A stretch of 64,000 nt of DNA from Streptomyces odontomachi (GTDB lineage Bacteria > Actinomycetota > Actinomycetes > Streptomycetales > Streptomycetaceae). The stretch lies in NCBI RefSeq assembly GCF_024435355.1, contig NZ_JAMJWG010000002.1:434001-498000 (forward strand), given 5' to 3'. Position 1 is the stretch's first letter, and every line of letters begins with the position of its first letter. The notes beneath the pieces were generated by a model, which did no database searches, had not been told where the DNA came from, and was given only the letters and a program-made list of their open reading frames with translations. A program made the position numbers and the translations under genes. Shown here piece by piece: positions 35,130-43,730 of this stretch.

Positions 35130-37281
35130 CCGGCCACCGCTGTTCGACCACTCCCGATCCCGGGCCGTACTGATCGGCACCTGGGACTACGAGCACCTCA
35201 CCCGGGTCCCCGCGGCACGACACAGCCTCGACCGCATGCACCGGCTGCTCACCGGCCCGCAGTGCGGGTGGCCGGAGGACCGGGTGACCGTGATAGCCAA
35301 CGAGCGCGGCCCCGGCGACCTGCCGGACCGGCTGCTCGACCTGTTCGAGGACGCCACGGACGTCGCTCTCTTCTACTACGTCGGGCACGGTCAACTCGAC
35401 AACGAGGACCAGCTGTGCCTGGGCCTCGTCGGCTCCCGGGACACCTGGCACCGCCGGGCCACCACCAGCCTGGAGTTCTCCGACGTGCGCCGGGCCCTCC
35501 AGCACTGCGCGGCCGCAACCAAGGTGGTCATGCTGGACTGCTGCTTCTCCGGCATCGCCACCGTCCGGGAACACGCCCTCGCCGGAGCGGACGGCGAGGT
35601 GCTGCTGGACCTGGCCGCCCGGACCGGCGCCTACACCATGACCGCCAGCAGCGCCGACACCACCGCCTGGTTCGAGACCGACCCGGAACTCACCGAGCCG
35701 CAGACCTACTTCACCAAGTACCTCGCCGACCTGGTCGAGACCGGGATCCCCGGCCAGCCGGCCGGCCTGCGGCTCCACCCGCTGTTCAGCAGGCTGCACG
35801 ACGACCTCGCCCGCGACGGCCGGCCTGTCCCCCAGAGACGCAGCGTCGACTCGGCCCGCGACTTCGTGTTCGCCCACAACGCCGCCCCGCCCAGGACGGT
35901 CTCGGGTGCCGATGACGAACTGGCACGGCTGCGCCGCGAGTTGGATCTCCTCAAGAGCGCGACCGCGGCGCAGAACGCGGCCCGCGCTGCGCAGGAGCGG
36001 ATCATCGCCAGCGTCAACATCACCGAACACCACCTCGCCAACGGCCTGCGGGTGGTGCTCTCCGAGGACCACAGCACGCCGGCCGCGGCCGTGAACGTCT
36101 GGTACGACGTCGGGTCGCGGTACGAGGAGCGGGGGCAGACCGGCCTGACCCACCTGTTCTGCAAGCTGATGTTCTACGGCTCCGCTTCGGTGGGGTCGAA
36201 CGGGCACTTCGAACTCGTCCAGGGCGCGGGCGGCACCCTGAACGCCACCACCAGCTTCGAGCGTGCCAACTTCTTCGAGACCATGCCCGCCCACCAACTG
36301 GAGCTCGCGCTCTGGCTGGAGGCCGACCGCATGGGTTCGGTGCTGGTCGCCATCGGCGACACCGAAATGGGGTGGGCGCGCGACAGCTGCATGAACGAGC
36401 GCCGGCAGCGCTACGACAACGTCCCGTACGGCACGAGCTTCGAGAAGCTGACCGCCATGGTCTACCCGGAGGGGCATCCTTACCACCACACCCCCATCGG
36501 GTTGAACGCCGACCGCAACGCCGTCACGCTGGAACAGGTCCGCGCCTACTTCCGGTCGTACTACACACCCGACAACGCCGTGCTCAGCGTGGTCGGTGAC
36601 ATCGACCCCGAGCGGACCCTCGGCTGGATCGAGAAGTACTTCGGCTCCATCCCGTCACCCGGGCGCAGGCCGCCGCGGCGGGACGGCACGCTGCCCGACC
36701 TCATCGGCAGGGAGTTGCGCGAGGCCGTCGAGGACGACGTACCCTCGCGCGCCGTCATGGCCGCCTACCGCCTTCCCCGTGACGGCAAGCGTGCGTGCGA
36801 CGCCGCGGATCTGGCCCTGACCATTCTCGGCGGCGGTGAGTCCTCACGCCTGTACAACCGCCTCGTACGACAGGACCGCATCGCCGGCGCGGCCGGATTC
36901 GGGCTCCTGCGGCTGAGTGGCGCGCCCTGCCTCGGCTGGCTGGACGTCAAGGCCACCGGCCACGCCGCCACCGGCGCTCTCGAGGCCGCCGTGGACGACG
37001 AACTGGCCCGCTTCGCCACCGAAGGGCCCCGCCCCGAGGAACTGGAGCGCGCCCAGGCCCAGTTGGAACGCGAGTGGCTCGACCGGCTGGCGACCGTCGC
37101 CGGCCGGGCCGACGAACTGTGCCGTTTCTCCCTGCTGTTCGGTGACCCCCAGCTCGTCTGGAGCGCGCTCGGCAACGTCCTCACCATCACACCCGAGGAA
37201 GTCCGCGCCGTCGCCGCACGCTACCTGGTCCGCAACAACCGCGCGGTACTCACCTACGAGCCGTACTGGGACTACTCCTGA
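35122..37281 (+). CDS. Caspase-like protease fused to a degenerate M16 peptidase domain
   Basis: Two-domain protein of 719 residues, coupled to the EACC1-like gene. Residues about 13-250 form a caspase (C14) domain with H89 in YYVGHGQLD and C141 in MLDCCFSG, both catalytic residues present. A short coiled segment (265-295) links to an M16 (insulinase/pitrilysin-type) region from about 298 to 719 with both homologous halves: NGLRVVLSEDHSTPAAAVNVWYDVGS pattern, ERRQRYDNVPYG and the C-terminal ALEAAVDDELARF. The zinc motif HxxEH is replaced by HLFCK (344-348), so the catalytic glutamate and second histidine are lost. The M16 part is probably a binding module and the caspase the effector. Confidence 0.85.
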   Translation: MSDRPPLFDHSRSRAVLIGTWDYEHLTRVPAARHSLDRMHRLLTGPQCGWPEDRVTVIANERGPGDLPDRLLDLFEDATDVALFYYVGHGQLDNEDQLCLGLVGSRDTWHRRATTSLEFSDVRRALQHCAAATKVVMLDCCFSGIATVREHALAGADGEVLLDLAARTGAYTMTASSADTTAWFETDPELTEPQTYFTKYLADLVETGIPGQPAGLRLHPLFSRLHDDLARDGRPVPQRRSVDSARDFVFAHNAAPPRTVSGADDELARLRRELDLLKSATAAQNAARAAQERIIASVNITEHHLANGLRVVLSEDHSTPAAAVNVWYDVGSRYEERGQTGLTHLFCKLMFYGSASVGSNGHFELVQGAGGTLNATTSFERANFFETMPAHQLELALWLEADRMGSVLVAIGDTEMGWARDSCMNERRQRYDNVPYGTSFEKLTAMVYPEGHPYHHTPIGLNADRNAVTLEQVRAYFRSYYTPDNAVLSVVGDIDPERTLGWIEKYFGSIPSPGRRPPRRDGTLPDLIGRELREAVEDDVPSRAVMAAYRLPRDGKRACDAADLALTILGGGESSRLYNRLVRQDRIAGAAGFGLLRLSGAPCLGWLDVKATGHAATGALEAAVDDELARFATEGPRPEELERAQAQLEREWLDRLATVAGRADELCRFSLLFGDPQLVWSALGNVLTITPEEVRAVAARYLVRNNRAVLTYEPYWDYS

Positions 37282-37438
37282 CCGCGCCACGCTGCTCTCG
37301 ACGGACGGTACGTGATCCGATGCCCGCCTCGCCCTCCCGGGAGGGGCAGGCGGGCTGGCCACGGCGTCGGCGGGAGGTGGTCACGGACACGGACACGGTG
37401 CCTTCGGGCGGCTGCTCCGGTCCCCTAGGTTGCACTCC

Positions 37439-38674
37439 ATGGCCTCATCCGTCGATCCCCAACGCCGCGCTGCCGAGGTGCGGCCGCGCCTGGTGACCCG
37501 CCCGCTGCTGTTGCGCTTCGTGACGGTCGTCGGCTCGTCGGCGAGCTTCTACCTGCTGCTGCCGGTCGTCCCTTCGTACGCGCAGAACGTGCCGGGCCGG
37601 GGCAGCGACACGGCGGGCCTGGTCACCGGTGCGCTGATGCTGGCCACGGTGGTCGGTGAGCTGATGGCCCCTTGGCTGGCCGCACGCTGTGGCCATCGCC
37701 TGCTGCTGGGGGCGGGGTTGTTGCTGCTGGGTGCCCCGGCGCTGGCCCTGACCGTGTCGCAGGGCATGGGCTGCATCGTGGCGGTGTGCCTCGTCCGGGG
37801 GCTCGGCTTCGCGTTCACCCTGGTGGCGGGCGGGGCGCTGACGGCGTCGCTGATCCCGCCCGAACGCCGCGGGGAGGGACTGGCCCTGGTCGGCGTCATG
37901 GCGGGTGTGCCGTCGCTGGTGGGCCTGCCGCTCGGGGCCTGGCTGGCCTTGCACGCGGGGTACGGGTCCGTCTGCTCGACGGCGGCACTGATCGCCCTGG
38001 TCTCCATCGCCGCCGTCCCGGGCCTGCCCGGTCGGGAAGCGGCGCAGGGGCCGCCCCTGGGGATCTTCGCCGGGGCCCGTTCCGGCGCGCTCGGCCGCCC
38101 CACGGCCGTGTTCGCGGTGACGGCGGTGGGCGCCGGGATCGTCGTCACCTTCCTGCCCCTGGCCGTGCCGCCGGGCCGTTCCGGGGTGGTCGCCGCGGCG
38201 CTCTTCGTGCAACCGGCCGCCGCGACGGGATTCCGCTGGTTCGCCGGTCGCCGCGCCGACCGGCGCGGAGCCGCCGGACTCCTCGTGCCGGGTCTTGTCG
38301 TCTCGGCCGTCGGCATCCTCGCCGTCGCCCTCACGGACGTCCCCGTCGCGGTCGTCGTGGGTGCGGCGGTGTTCGGCGCAGGCTTCGGCATCACCCAGAG
38401 CGCCACCATCACGCTGATGTACTCCCGGGTCCCGGCCGCCGGGTACGGGACGGTGAGCGCCCTGTGGAACGTCGCCTACGACGCGGGGATGGGCATCGGC
38501 GCGGTCGGCTTCGGCACGGTGGCCGGCATGACCGGCTACCCCTGGGCATTCGTCCTGACCGCACTCCTGATGGTGACGGCCCTCGTCCCGGCCCGGTGGG
38601 ACCGTACGGCAGCATGCGGACAACGTGCGATGGCCGGCGAGGAGCAGGCGGTGACGGAGAAAGAGCAGCGGTGA
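37439..38674 (+). CDS. MFS transporter
   Basis: Major facilitator transporter with about 12 membrane segments, 411 residues. The ATG at 37439 has no ribosome site; a TAGGTT element ends eight bases before it, so a leaderless transcript is possible. The loop between helices 2 and 3 reads APWLAARCGHRLLLG, the usual MFS motif-A region though less charged. It is likely an exporter of the sugar-efflux or drug type. It lies between the caspase locus and the SIS-kinase operon and may belong to neither. No substrate can be assigned. Confidence 0.82.
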   Translation: MASSVDPQRRAAEVRPRLVTRPLLLRFVTVVGSSASFYLLLPVVPSYAQNVPGRGSDTAGLVTGALMLATVVGELMAPWLAARCGHRLLLGAGLLLLGAPALALTVSQGMGCIVAVCLVRGLGFAFTLVAGGALTASLIPPERRGEGLALVGVMAGVPSLVGLPLGAWLALHAGYGSVCSTAALIALVSIAAVPGLPGREAAQGPPLGIFAGARSGALGRPTAVFAVTAVGAGIVVTFLPLAVPPGRSGVVAAALFVQPAAATGFRWFAGRRADRRGAAGLLVPGLVVSAVGILAVALTDVPVAVVVGAAVFGAGFGITQSATITLMYSRVPAAGYGTVSALWNVAYDAGMGIGAVGFGTVAGMTGYPWAFVLTALLMVTALVPARWDRTAACGQRAMAGEEQAVTEKEQR

Positions 38675-38751
38675 GCGGGTGTCCGCTCCCCCGCCCGCGA
38701 CGTCGACGTGCGCCCGTGGAGCAGCGCGTTGTCGCCCTGGGCCCTCGGCAC

Positions 38752-38800
38752 TTGACTTCCCCTCTCCCGGAGTGTTGTCTCATTACGGCCCTAGCCGTAA
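38752..38800 (+). promoter_or_regulatory. Promoter and regulon operator 1 (SIS-kinase operon)
   Basis: TTGACT (38752-38757) and TTGTCT (38775-38780) are 17 bp apart. Directly downstream lies TTACGGCCCTAGCCGTAA (38783-38800) with perfect 7-bp arms. It is the first of six related 18-bp palindromes in this window and lies 60 bp before the SIS start. Confidence 0.7.
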
Positions 38801-38860
38801 TTAAGGTCGAGAGGTGCCGAGTTGAGTACAGACCGCCTCGCTTCCGAGGAGGACGCGACC

Positions 38861-39619
38861 ATGACCGGGGACCTGGCGAGCACCTACGCCACGACCGCCC
38901 TCGCACAGCTCGGCCGCGTGGTCGAGGAGCAACGGGACGCCATCGCCCGCGGCGGTGCCGCGATCGCGACGGCCCTGTCCTCGGGCGGCATCCTCCACGC
39001 GTACGGGACGGGACACTCGCGCAGCGTGGCTCTGGAACTGGTCGCGCGGGCAGGGGGCCTCGTCCCGACGAACCTGTTGTCCATCAAGGACCTCGTCCTG
39101 TGGGGTGGCCGGCCCCCGGAGTCGATCCGCGACCCGAAGCTCGAACGCGAGCCCGGCGTCGCCGAGGCCGTCCTCGCCCTGCACGACGTACGGCCGGGCG
39201 ACGTCATGGTGATCGCGTCCAACTCGGGGATCAACCCCGCGGTCGTCGAGATGGCCAGGCTGGTGCGGGAGCGCACGGTGCCGGTGATCGCCATCGGCTC
39301 CGTCGAGCACAGCCGGACGATGCCGAGCCGTGACGCCGCGGGAACGACCCTCTTCGACCACGCCGATGTCGTCGTGGACACCCTCACGCCGCTCGGCGAC
39401 GCCGTCGTCCCCCTGCCGACCGGCGACCACGCCTGCGGGACGTCGACGCTGAGTGCCGTGCTCGTGGCCCAACTCCTGGTCGCCCATGCGATGGAGGACC
39501 TGGACCGGCGGGGCGTCCACGTCCCGGTCTACCGGTCCATGAACACCAGCGGGGCGGACACGCCGAACGCCGAGGCCGAGCGCGCCTGGGCCGCCCGTCT
39601 GCGACCTGTCGAGGCCTGA
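38861..39619 (+). CDS. SIS-domain phosphosugar-binding protein
   Basis: Cytoplasmic SIS protein, 252 residues. The ATG at 38861 is chosen because AGGAGG lies eight bases upstream; a TTG at 38822 is in frame but has no ribosome site. The phosphosugar loop is HAYGTGHSRSVALELVARAGG (GTGHS turn), with a second block VMVIASNSGINPAVVEMA. It is similar in build to the SIS protein at 8410-9177. It is followed seven bases later by a BadF-type sugar kinase. The pair may phosphorylate and then isomerise or cleave an amino sugar. Confidence 0.85.
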   Translation: MTGDLASTYATTALAQLGRVVEEQRDAIARGGAAIATALSSGGILHAYGTGHSRSVALELVARAGGLVPTNLLSIKDLVLWGGRPPESIRDPKLEREPGVAEAVLALHDVRPGDVMVIASNSGINPAVVEMARLVRERTVPVIAIGSVEHSRTMPSRDAAGTTLFDHADVVVDTLTPLGDAVVPLPTGDHACGTSTLSAVLVAQLLVAHAMEDLDRRGVHVPVYRSMNTSGADTPNAEAERAWAARLRPVEA

Positions 39620-39626
39620 GCGCACC

Positions 39627-40601
39627 GTGGGCCAGGAGACCGTGGTCGCGGTCGACCAGGGCAAGTCCGGTACCCGCGCGACGGCTTGCGTGGTCGACGG
39701 AGCGAACGTGTGCGGCGACGGTGCCGCCCTGCGCGCCGCCGCCGCCGCCCAGTCGGTCTCCCGCGGCTGCGAGCCGGGCTCGACCGGGGTCGACGCCGTC
39801 GCCGACGCCGTCGCGCGCCTGCGCCTTCCGGGGCCACCCGACGTGGTCTGCGTCGGCACCACCGCGGCGCCGGCCGGCCAGGACGAGCGCAGCGCGGTGG
39901 CCCGGGTCCTGAGCAGCAGGCTGCGCGCCGGCCGTGTCCTCGTCACGGAGGACGCCGTCACCGCCCATCTCGGCGCCTTCGGCGGGACGCCGGGAGTGGT
40001 GGTGTCCGCCGGCACGGGCGCCATCGCGCTCTGGTCCGACGGGCACGGCTGCGTCCGGGTGGACGGGATGGGGCCGGTACTCGGCGACCACGGCAGCGGA
40101 GCGGACATCGGTCGGGCCGGGCTGCGCGCCGCCTTCTCCGCCGTCGAAGGGCGCGGCGCTGCGACCGCGCTCGTGGAGCCGGCGCGGCGGCACCTCGGCG
40201 GACTCGGTCTGGCCGGGGCCCGGCGGCTCCACGAGGCCGCCCATCCGACCGAGGTCGTCTCGGACTTCGCGACCGCCGTGCTGCGCGCGGCCGAGCACGG
40301 TGACGAGGTGGCCGGTACGATCGTCGCCCGCGCGGCGCACGACCTCGCCACCAGCGCCGCACTCGCCGCCCGCCGGGAGCTCTCGGCGGGCGGGCGGCCG
40401 CGTTGCTGCGCCGTCGGACGGCTCATGCGGAGCGAGGTGCTGCGGGCCGCCTTCACCCGGCACGCGACCAACCGTGGCCTCGCGGTCGGCGAGGCGCACT
40501 CCGGCGCTCTGGCGGGTGCCCTGCTGCTCGCCACGGACGGGCCCGGGCAGGCCTTCGCCCCGCTCGTCGGGGTGGCCGGGCGGGCTCACCCGTCCGGGTG
40601 A
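39627..40601 (+). CDS. BadF/BadG-family kinase, N-acetylglucosamine kinase-like
   Basis: ASKHA-fold kinase, 324 residues from GTG 39627. The phosphate-1 loop is AVDQGKSGTRA, the middle GTGAIALW block binds phosphate, and LGDHGSGADIGRAGL is the diagnostic stretch for GlcNAc kinase-like members. It has no membrane segment. Together with the upstream SIS protein it forms an operon under operator 1. It most likely phosphorylates an amino sugar or its derivative brought in by the ABC importer at 52-55 kb. Confidence 0.82.
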   Translation: MGQETVVAVDQGKSGTRATACVVDGANVCGDGAALRAAAAAQSVSRGCEPGSTGVDAVADAVARLRLPGPPDVVCVGTTAAPAGQDERSAVARVLSSRLRAGRVLVTEDAVTAHLGAFGGTPGVVVSAGTGAIALWSDGHGCVRVDGMGPVLGDHGSGADIGRAGLRAAFSAVEGRGAATALVEPARRHLGGLGLAGARRLHEAAHPTEVVSDFATAVLRAAEHGDEVAGTIVARAAHDLATSAALAARRELSAGGRPRCCAVGRLMRSEVLRAAFTRHATNRGLAVGEAHSGALAGALLLATDGPGQAFAPLVGVAGRAHPSG

Positions 40602-40643
40602 CCGCGGCGACGTCGGAACCCGCCCGGCCGGCGGTCCGTGCCG

Positions 40644-42698
40644 CTACCCCACTCGCCAGGCGACCAGCTCGGCATCCTGCGCAAAGATCAGGTCGCCGGC
40701 GTTGTAGACCATCCGCAGCGCGGGCTGGTCCAGCAGCGGGTGCCACGTCTTTCGGTCGGTGTCCACCCTGATCACGTGCGATCCGCCGACGAGGGCGTAG
40801 AGCGTGGTGCCCTTGTCGTCGAGGGCGAGCTGGCCCGCCGCGGGACCGTCGCCCGCGGTGGTGTCGAGGGCGCGCAGCGTGTGACCGGTACGCGGATCCA
40901 GCTGGAGTACGTCGCCGTCGACCACGGTCCAGAGCCGGCCCCGCGCGTCCCGGGTGATCGCGTTGATCGACTTGGCGGTCGCCGAGGGGTTGACCTCCCA
41001 CAGCTTCTTCCCGGTGGCGACGTCGTAGGCGAAGACCGTGGCCCGGTCCTGGGTGGTCGGGGTGGTGGACAGTCCGCCGGCGACGGTGGTGGTGCCGTAG
41101 ACGACGCCGTCGCCACCGGTCAGGGCGGTGATCCCCTCGTCGGTGACGAAGTCGTCGATGACCTTCTCCACGGTCCCCGTCCCGGCGTCCAGCACCGACA
41201 GGGATCCCCCCAGGGTGTCCCCGGAGGGGGTCGAACCGGTGACGACCCGGCCCGCGGTCGTCGCGAGTCCCTGCAAACGGCTCTGGACGTGGGAGTGGAG
41301 GTCCAGCAACTTCACGGGGTTCTCGGTGCCGCTCGGCGCCTCGTCGGAGTACTCCGAGCTGTACCACGGCCGGGCCGGGTCGTAGCGGTAGACCCGGGCA
41401 TCCGGGTAGGCGCCGATGAGCAGGCCCTGCCGGGTCGGCAGGAGCGACTCGATCTGGCTGAAGCGTTGGTAGTCCGCGGTGCCGTCCTCGGTGGCCACGG
41501 TGGCGAGTCCGCCTTGGAGGAACCCGCCCGCGTAGACCGTGCCGTGCGGTCCCGAGGCGAGCGCGAGGATCTGGGTGGGCTGCCCGGGAACGCCGGTGCG
41601 CACCGTGGCGGACTGACCCGTCGTCGGGTTGTAGCGGAACATCAGACCGCGCCAGAGCAGCCCGACGATGCTGTCGCCCGAGTAGCCGTCGGCGTCCACC
41701 GGTGCCCAGCCGATACCGCGGGTATTGACGATCCGGCCGTAGATCGTGAGGTTGGTGCGCTGCTGGGCGTGGGTGTCGGGGTCGTAGCCGACGAGTTCCG
41801 CCGAGCCCGCCTCGAACTGCCGGAAGAACCAGACCCGGCCGTCCGGACCGGGCGGGGAGATGTCCAGGCCGGCGGCGCCCTCCACGGTGTCGGTCCAGGT
41901 CCCGGACGACAGGTCGTAGACCCGGAGCGGACCGGGGAACGTCCCTTCCCGTGCATAGAGGTAGTGGCCGTAGGCGCGGAGATCGTTGACGACCTTGCCA
42001 GCCGGGTCGGTCAACCCGGGCGGCAGGGGCACCTGGCGCTTCTCCCCCGTGGCCGGGTCCAGCTCGGTGATGTGCCAGGACGCGTACGCGCCCGCGTAGA
42101 CCTTGCCGCTGGCGTAGGCGATGCTCTTGACGTAGGTCTCGCCCTGGGCCATGACGCCGAAGTCATGGAAGGCCCGGGTCTGCGGGTTCCAGCCGAACAC
42201 CTTGCCGCCGGGCGAGGTGCCGCCGTAGACGGTGCCGTCCGGTGCGACGACGATGTTCCAGACGTAGGTCTCGCCCGCCACCGGGACCCCGAGGTCCTCG
42301 GCCTTGGTCGCGCCGGGCGCCAGCCGGAACAGCCGGCCGTCGCCGTAGGTGCCGACGTACACCGTGCCGTCCGCCGCCTGCTCCACGCCGTACGCACCGG
42401 ACGCACCGGGCAGGGGCACGCTCAGCAGCGGCGCCCCGGAGGTCGGGTCCACGGCGTTGAGGGACGCGGGCGTGCCCGACGAGGCCGACCAGATCACCCG
42501 GCGGCCGTCGGACAGTTCGCCCACGGTGCCGCCTATCAGGAGGGTGTCCGTCAACGGCACCCCCAACGACCGTGGGCCCACGGGGGCGGAGGGGTGGTTG
42601 CCCGCCCCCGCCGCGGCGGCAGGGGCGGGCGAGGCGGCGACGAGCAGGGCCGTCAGGGCCGATGCCACTGCCATGAACAGCGTTACGGGTCGCCGCAC
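40644..42698 (-). CDS. Secreted beta-propeller protein (PQQ/SMP-30-like repeats)
   Basis: Exported protein of 684 residues. The GTG at 42698 follows AGAGGAAG. A Sec signal peptide covers about 1-30 (ending ASPAPAAAAG). The rest is a run of blade-like repeats such as AADGTVYVGTYGDGRLFRL, APDGTVYGGTSPGGKVFGW and DDKGTTLYALVGGSHVIRV, giving probably two propellers. No catalytic residues can be recognised. It is the third gene of an operon that starts with two secreted cysteine-rich paralogs, under operator 2, so it may bind or process an extracellular polysaccharide. Confidence 0.75.
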   Translation of the reverse strand: MRRPVTLFMAVASALTALLVAASPAPAAAAGAGNHPSAPVGPRSLGVPLTDTLLIGGTVGELSDGRRVIWSASSGTPASLNAVDPTSGAPLLSVPLPGASGAYGVEQAADGTVYVGTYGDGRLFRLAPGATKAEDLGVPVAGETYVWNIVVAPDGTVYGGTSPGGKVFGWNPQTRAFHDFGVMAQGETYVKSIAYASGKVYAGAYASWHITELDPATGEKRQVPLPPGLTDPAGKVVNDLRAYGHYLYAREGTFPGPLRVYDLSSGTWTDTVEGAAGLDISPPGPDGRVWFFRQFEAGSAELVGYDPDTHAQQRTNLTIYGRIVNTRGIGWAPVDADGYSGDSIVGLLWRGLMFRYNPTTGQSATVRTGVPGQPTQILALASGPHGTVYAGGFLQGGLATVATEDGTADYQRFSQIESLLPTRQGLLIGAYPDARVYRYDPARPWYSSEYSDEAPSGTENPVKLLDLHSHVQSRLQGLATTAGRVVTGSTPSGDTLGGSLSVLDAGTGTVEKVIDDFVTDEGITALTGGDGVVYGTTTVAGGLSTTPTTQDRATVFAYDVATGKKLWEVNPSATAKSINAITRDARGRLWTVVDGDVLQLDPRTGHTLRALDTTAGDGPAAGQLALDDKGTTLYALVGGSHVIRVDTDRKTWHPLLDQPALRMVYNAGDLIFAQDAELVAWRVG

Positions 42699-42711
42699 GG
42701 GGCTTCCTCTC

Positions 42712-43716
42712 TCAGCTGGGGACGATGAACAGGTGCGTCATCGCCGAGGTGTGGTTGGGCGTGTCGCCCGACTGGCCGGTGGAGTCCGTGAGGCCGGGCG
42801 CCGCACCGCCCACCGACCCGGTGTCACCGCCGACGTGGGTGGTGGTCACCTGGGCGTGGACCTGGTCGCAGCCCGGAGCCAGCGTCACGATGGTGTAGAG
42901 CGGGATGGCCGCGTGGTTGACACCGCGGGGCACGCTCTCCTGCGTGGTCGCGGCGGGCGCGCTCGCGCATCCCGTCCCACCCGATGTCGTCGCGGTGAGG
43001 GTGAACTTGGCCGTGGAGAAGTTGTTCGGGCAGGAGTCCACCCCGCACCGGTGGTACTCCACGTCGGCGATGACCGCGAGCTGGGAGTATCCCGCCGGCA
43101 GCGTCTGGTCGAGGACCGGCGTGGTGACGGAAGTGGTGACCGGGATGTTGCCCGCGGGCAGCGACTTCTGCATGGCCAGCCCGGCGGAGTCCTCGCCGAC
43201 CGAGGTCGACGCGAACCGCAGGGTTCCCGACACGGTCTCCTTGGCCACGGAGCTGGAGGTCGACGCGGTGCGCAGGTAGAGCGTGCAGCTCAACGTTCCG
43301 CTGGTGGTCGCGGAGACGAGGAAGCGGGTGACGACGGTGATGTCCTGGTGGGCCGGGTCCCCCGTCGAGGGCAGCACGTTCTCACCCATGACCACGTTGG
43401 ACGAGCCCGCGCCGGAGCAGCGGACCTCGTTGTCGACGAGGTTCACCTGGTCGGCGGCGTAGGCTCGCAACTGCGAGTAGACGTAGGCCGTCTGACCGGC
43501 GGTGAGCGACGTGGTGACGGTGGCCAGCGGCACGACCTTCTGGGTCGCCGGGGTACCCACCGGTGGCGCCGCGGGGATACCCGTGATGACGGTGGGGCCG
43601 AAGTCCTGCGAGGTGGCCGCGGCGACCGACCCGGCGCCGGCGAGGACGCCCACGAGTGCGGTCAGGGCGACGGTGGTGGAGGCGACGAGCCGTCTCCACC
43701 GGGCACGCTCTTTCAT
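42712..43716 (-). CDS. Secreted six-cysteine protein of unknown function (paralog B)
   Basis: Exported protein of 334 residues; I do not recognise the family. The ATG at 43716 follows GGAGGA. A signal peptide is clear (about 10-35, ending GSVAAATS). The mature part is Ser/Thr-rich with beta-strand character. Its six main cysteines (in VRCSGAG, LSCTLYLRT, HRCGVDSCPNN, GTGCAS and PGCDQV) line up in order with those of the neighbouring gene at 43731-44693, so the two are paralogs by duplication. They are 14 bp apart and share an operon with the beta-propeller protein. Confidence 0.7.
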   Translation of the reverse strand: MKERARWRRLVASTTVALTALVGVLAGAGSVAAATSQDFGPTVITGIPAAPPVGTPATQKVVPLATVTTSLTAGQTAYVYSQLRAYAADQVNLVDNEVRCSGAGSSNVVMGENVLPSTGDPAHQDITVVTRFLVSATTSGTLSCTLYLRTASTSSSVAKETVSGTLRFASTSVGEDSAGLAMQKSLPAGNIPVTTSVTTPVLDQTLPAGYSQLAVIADVEYHRCGVDSCPNNFSTAKFTLTATTSGGTGCASAPAATTQESVPRGVNHAAIPLYTIVTLAPGCDQVHAQVTTTHVGGDTGSVGGAAPGLTDSTGQSGDTPNHTSAMTHLFIVPS

Positions 43717-43730
43717 GATTCCTCCGATCG

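Noticed and set aside
37282..37438. MFS transporter as part of the caspase operon
   Set aside because: A 157-bp gap and its own promoter-like element separate it; nothing links an MFS exporter to the EACC1-caspase pair.
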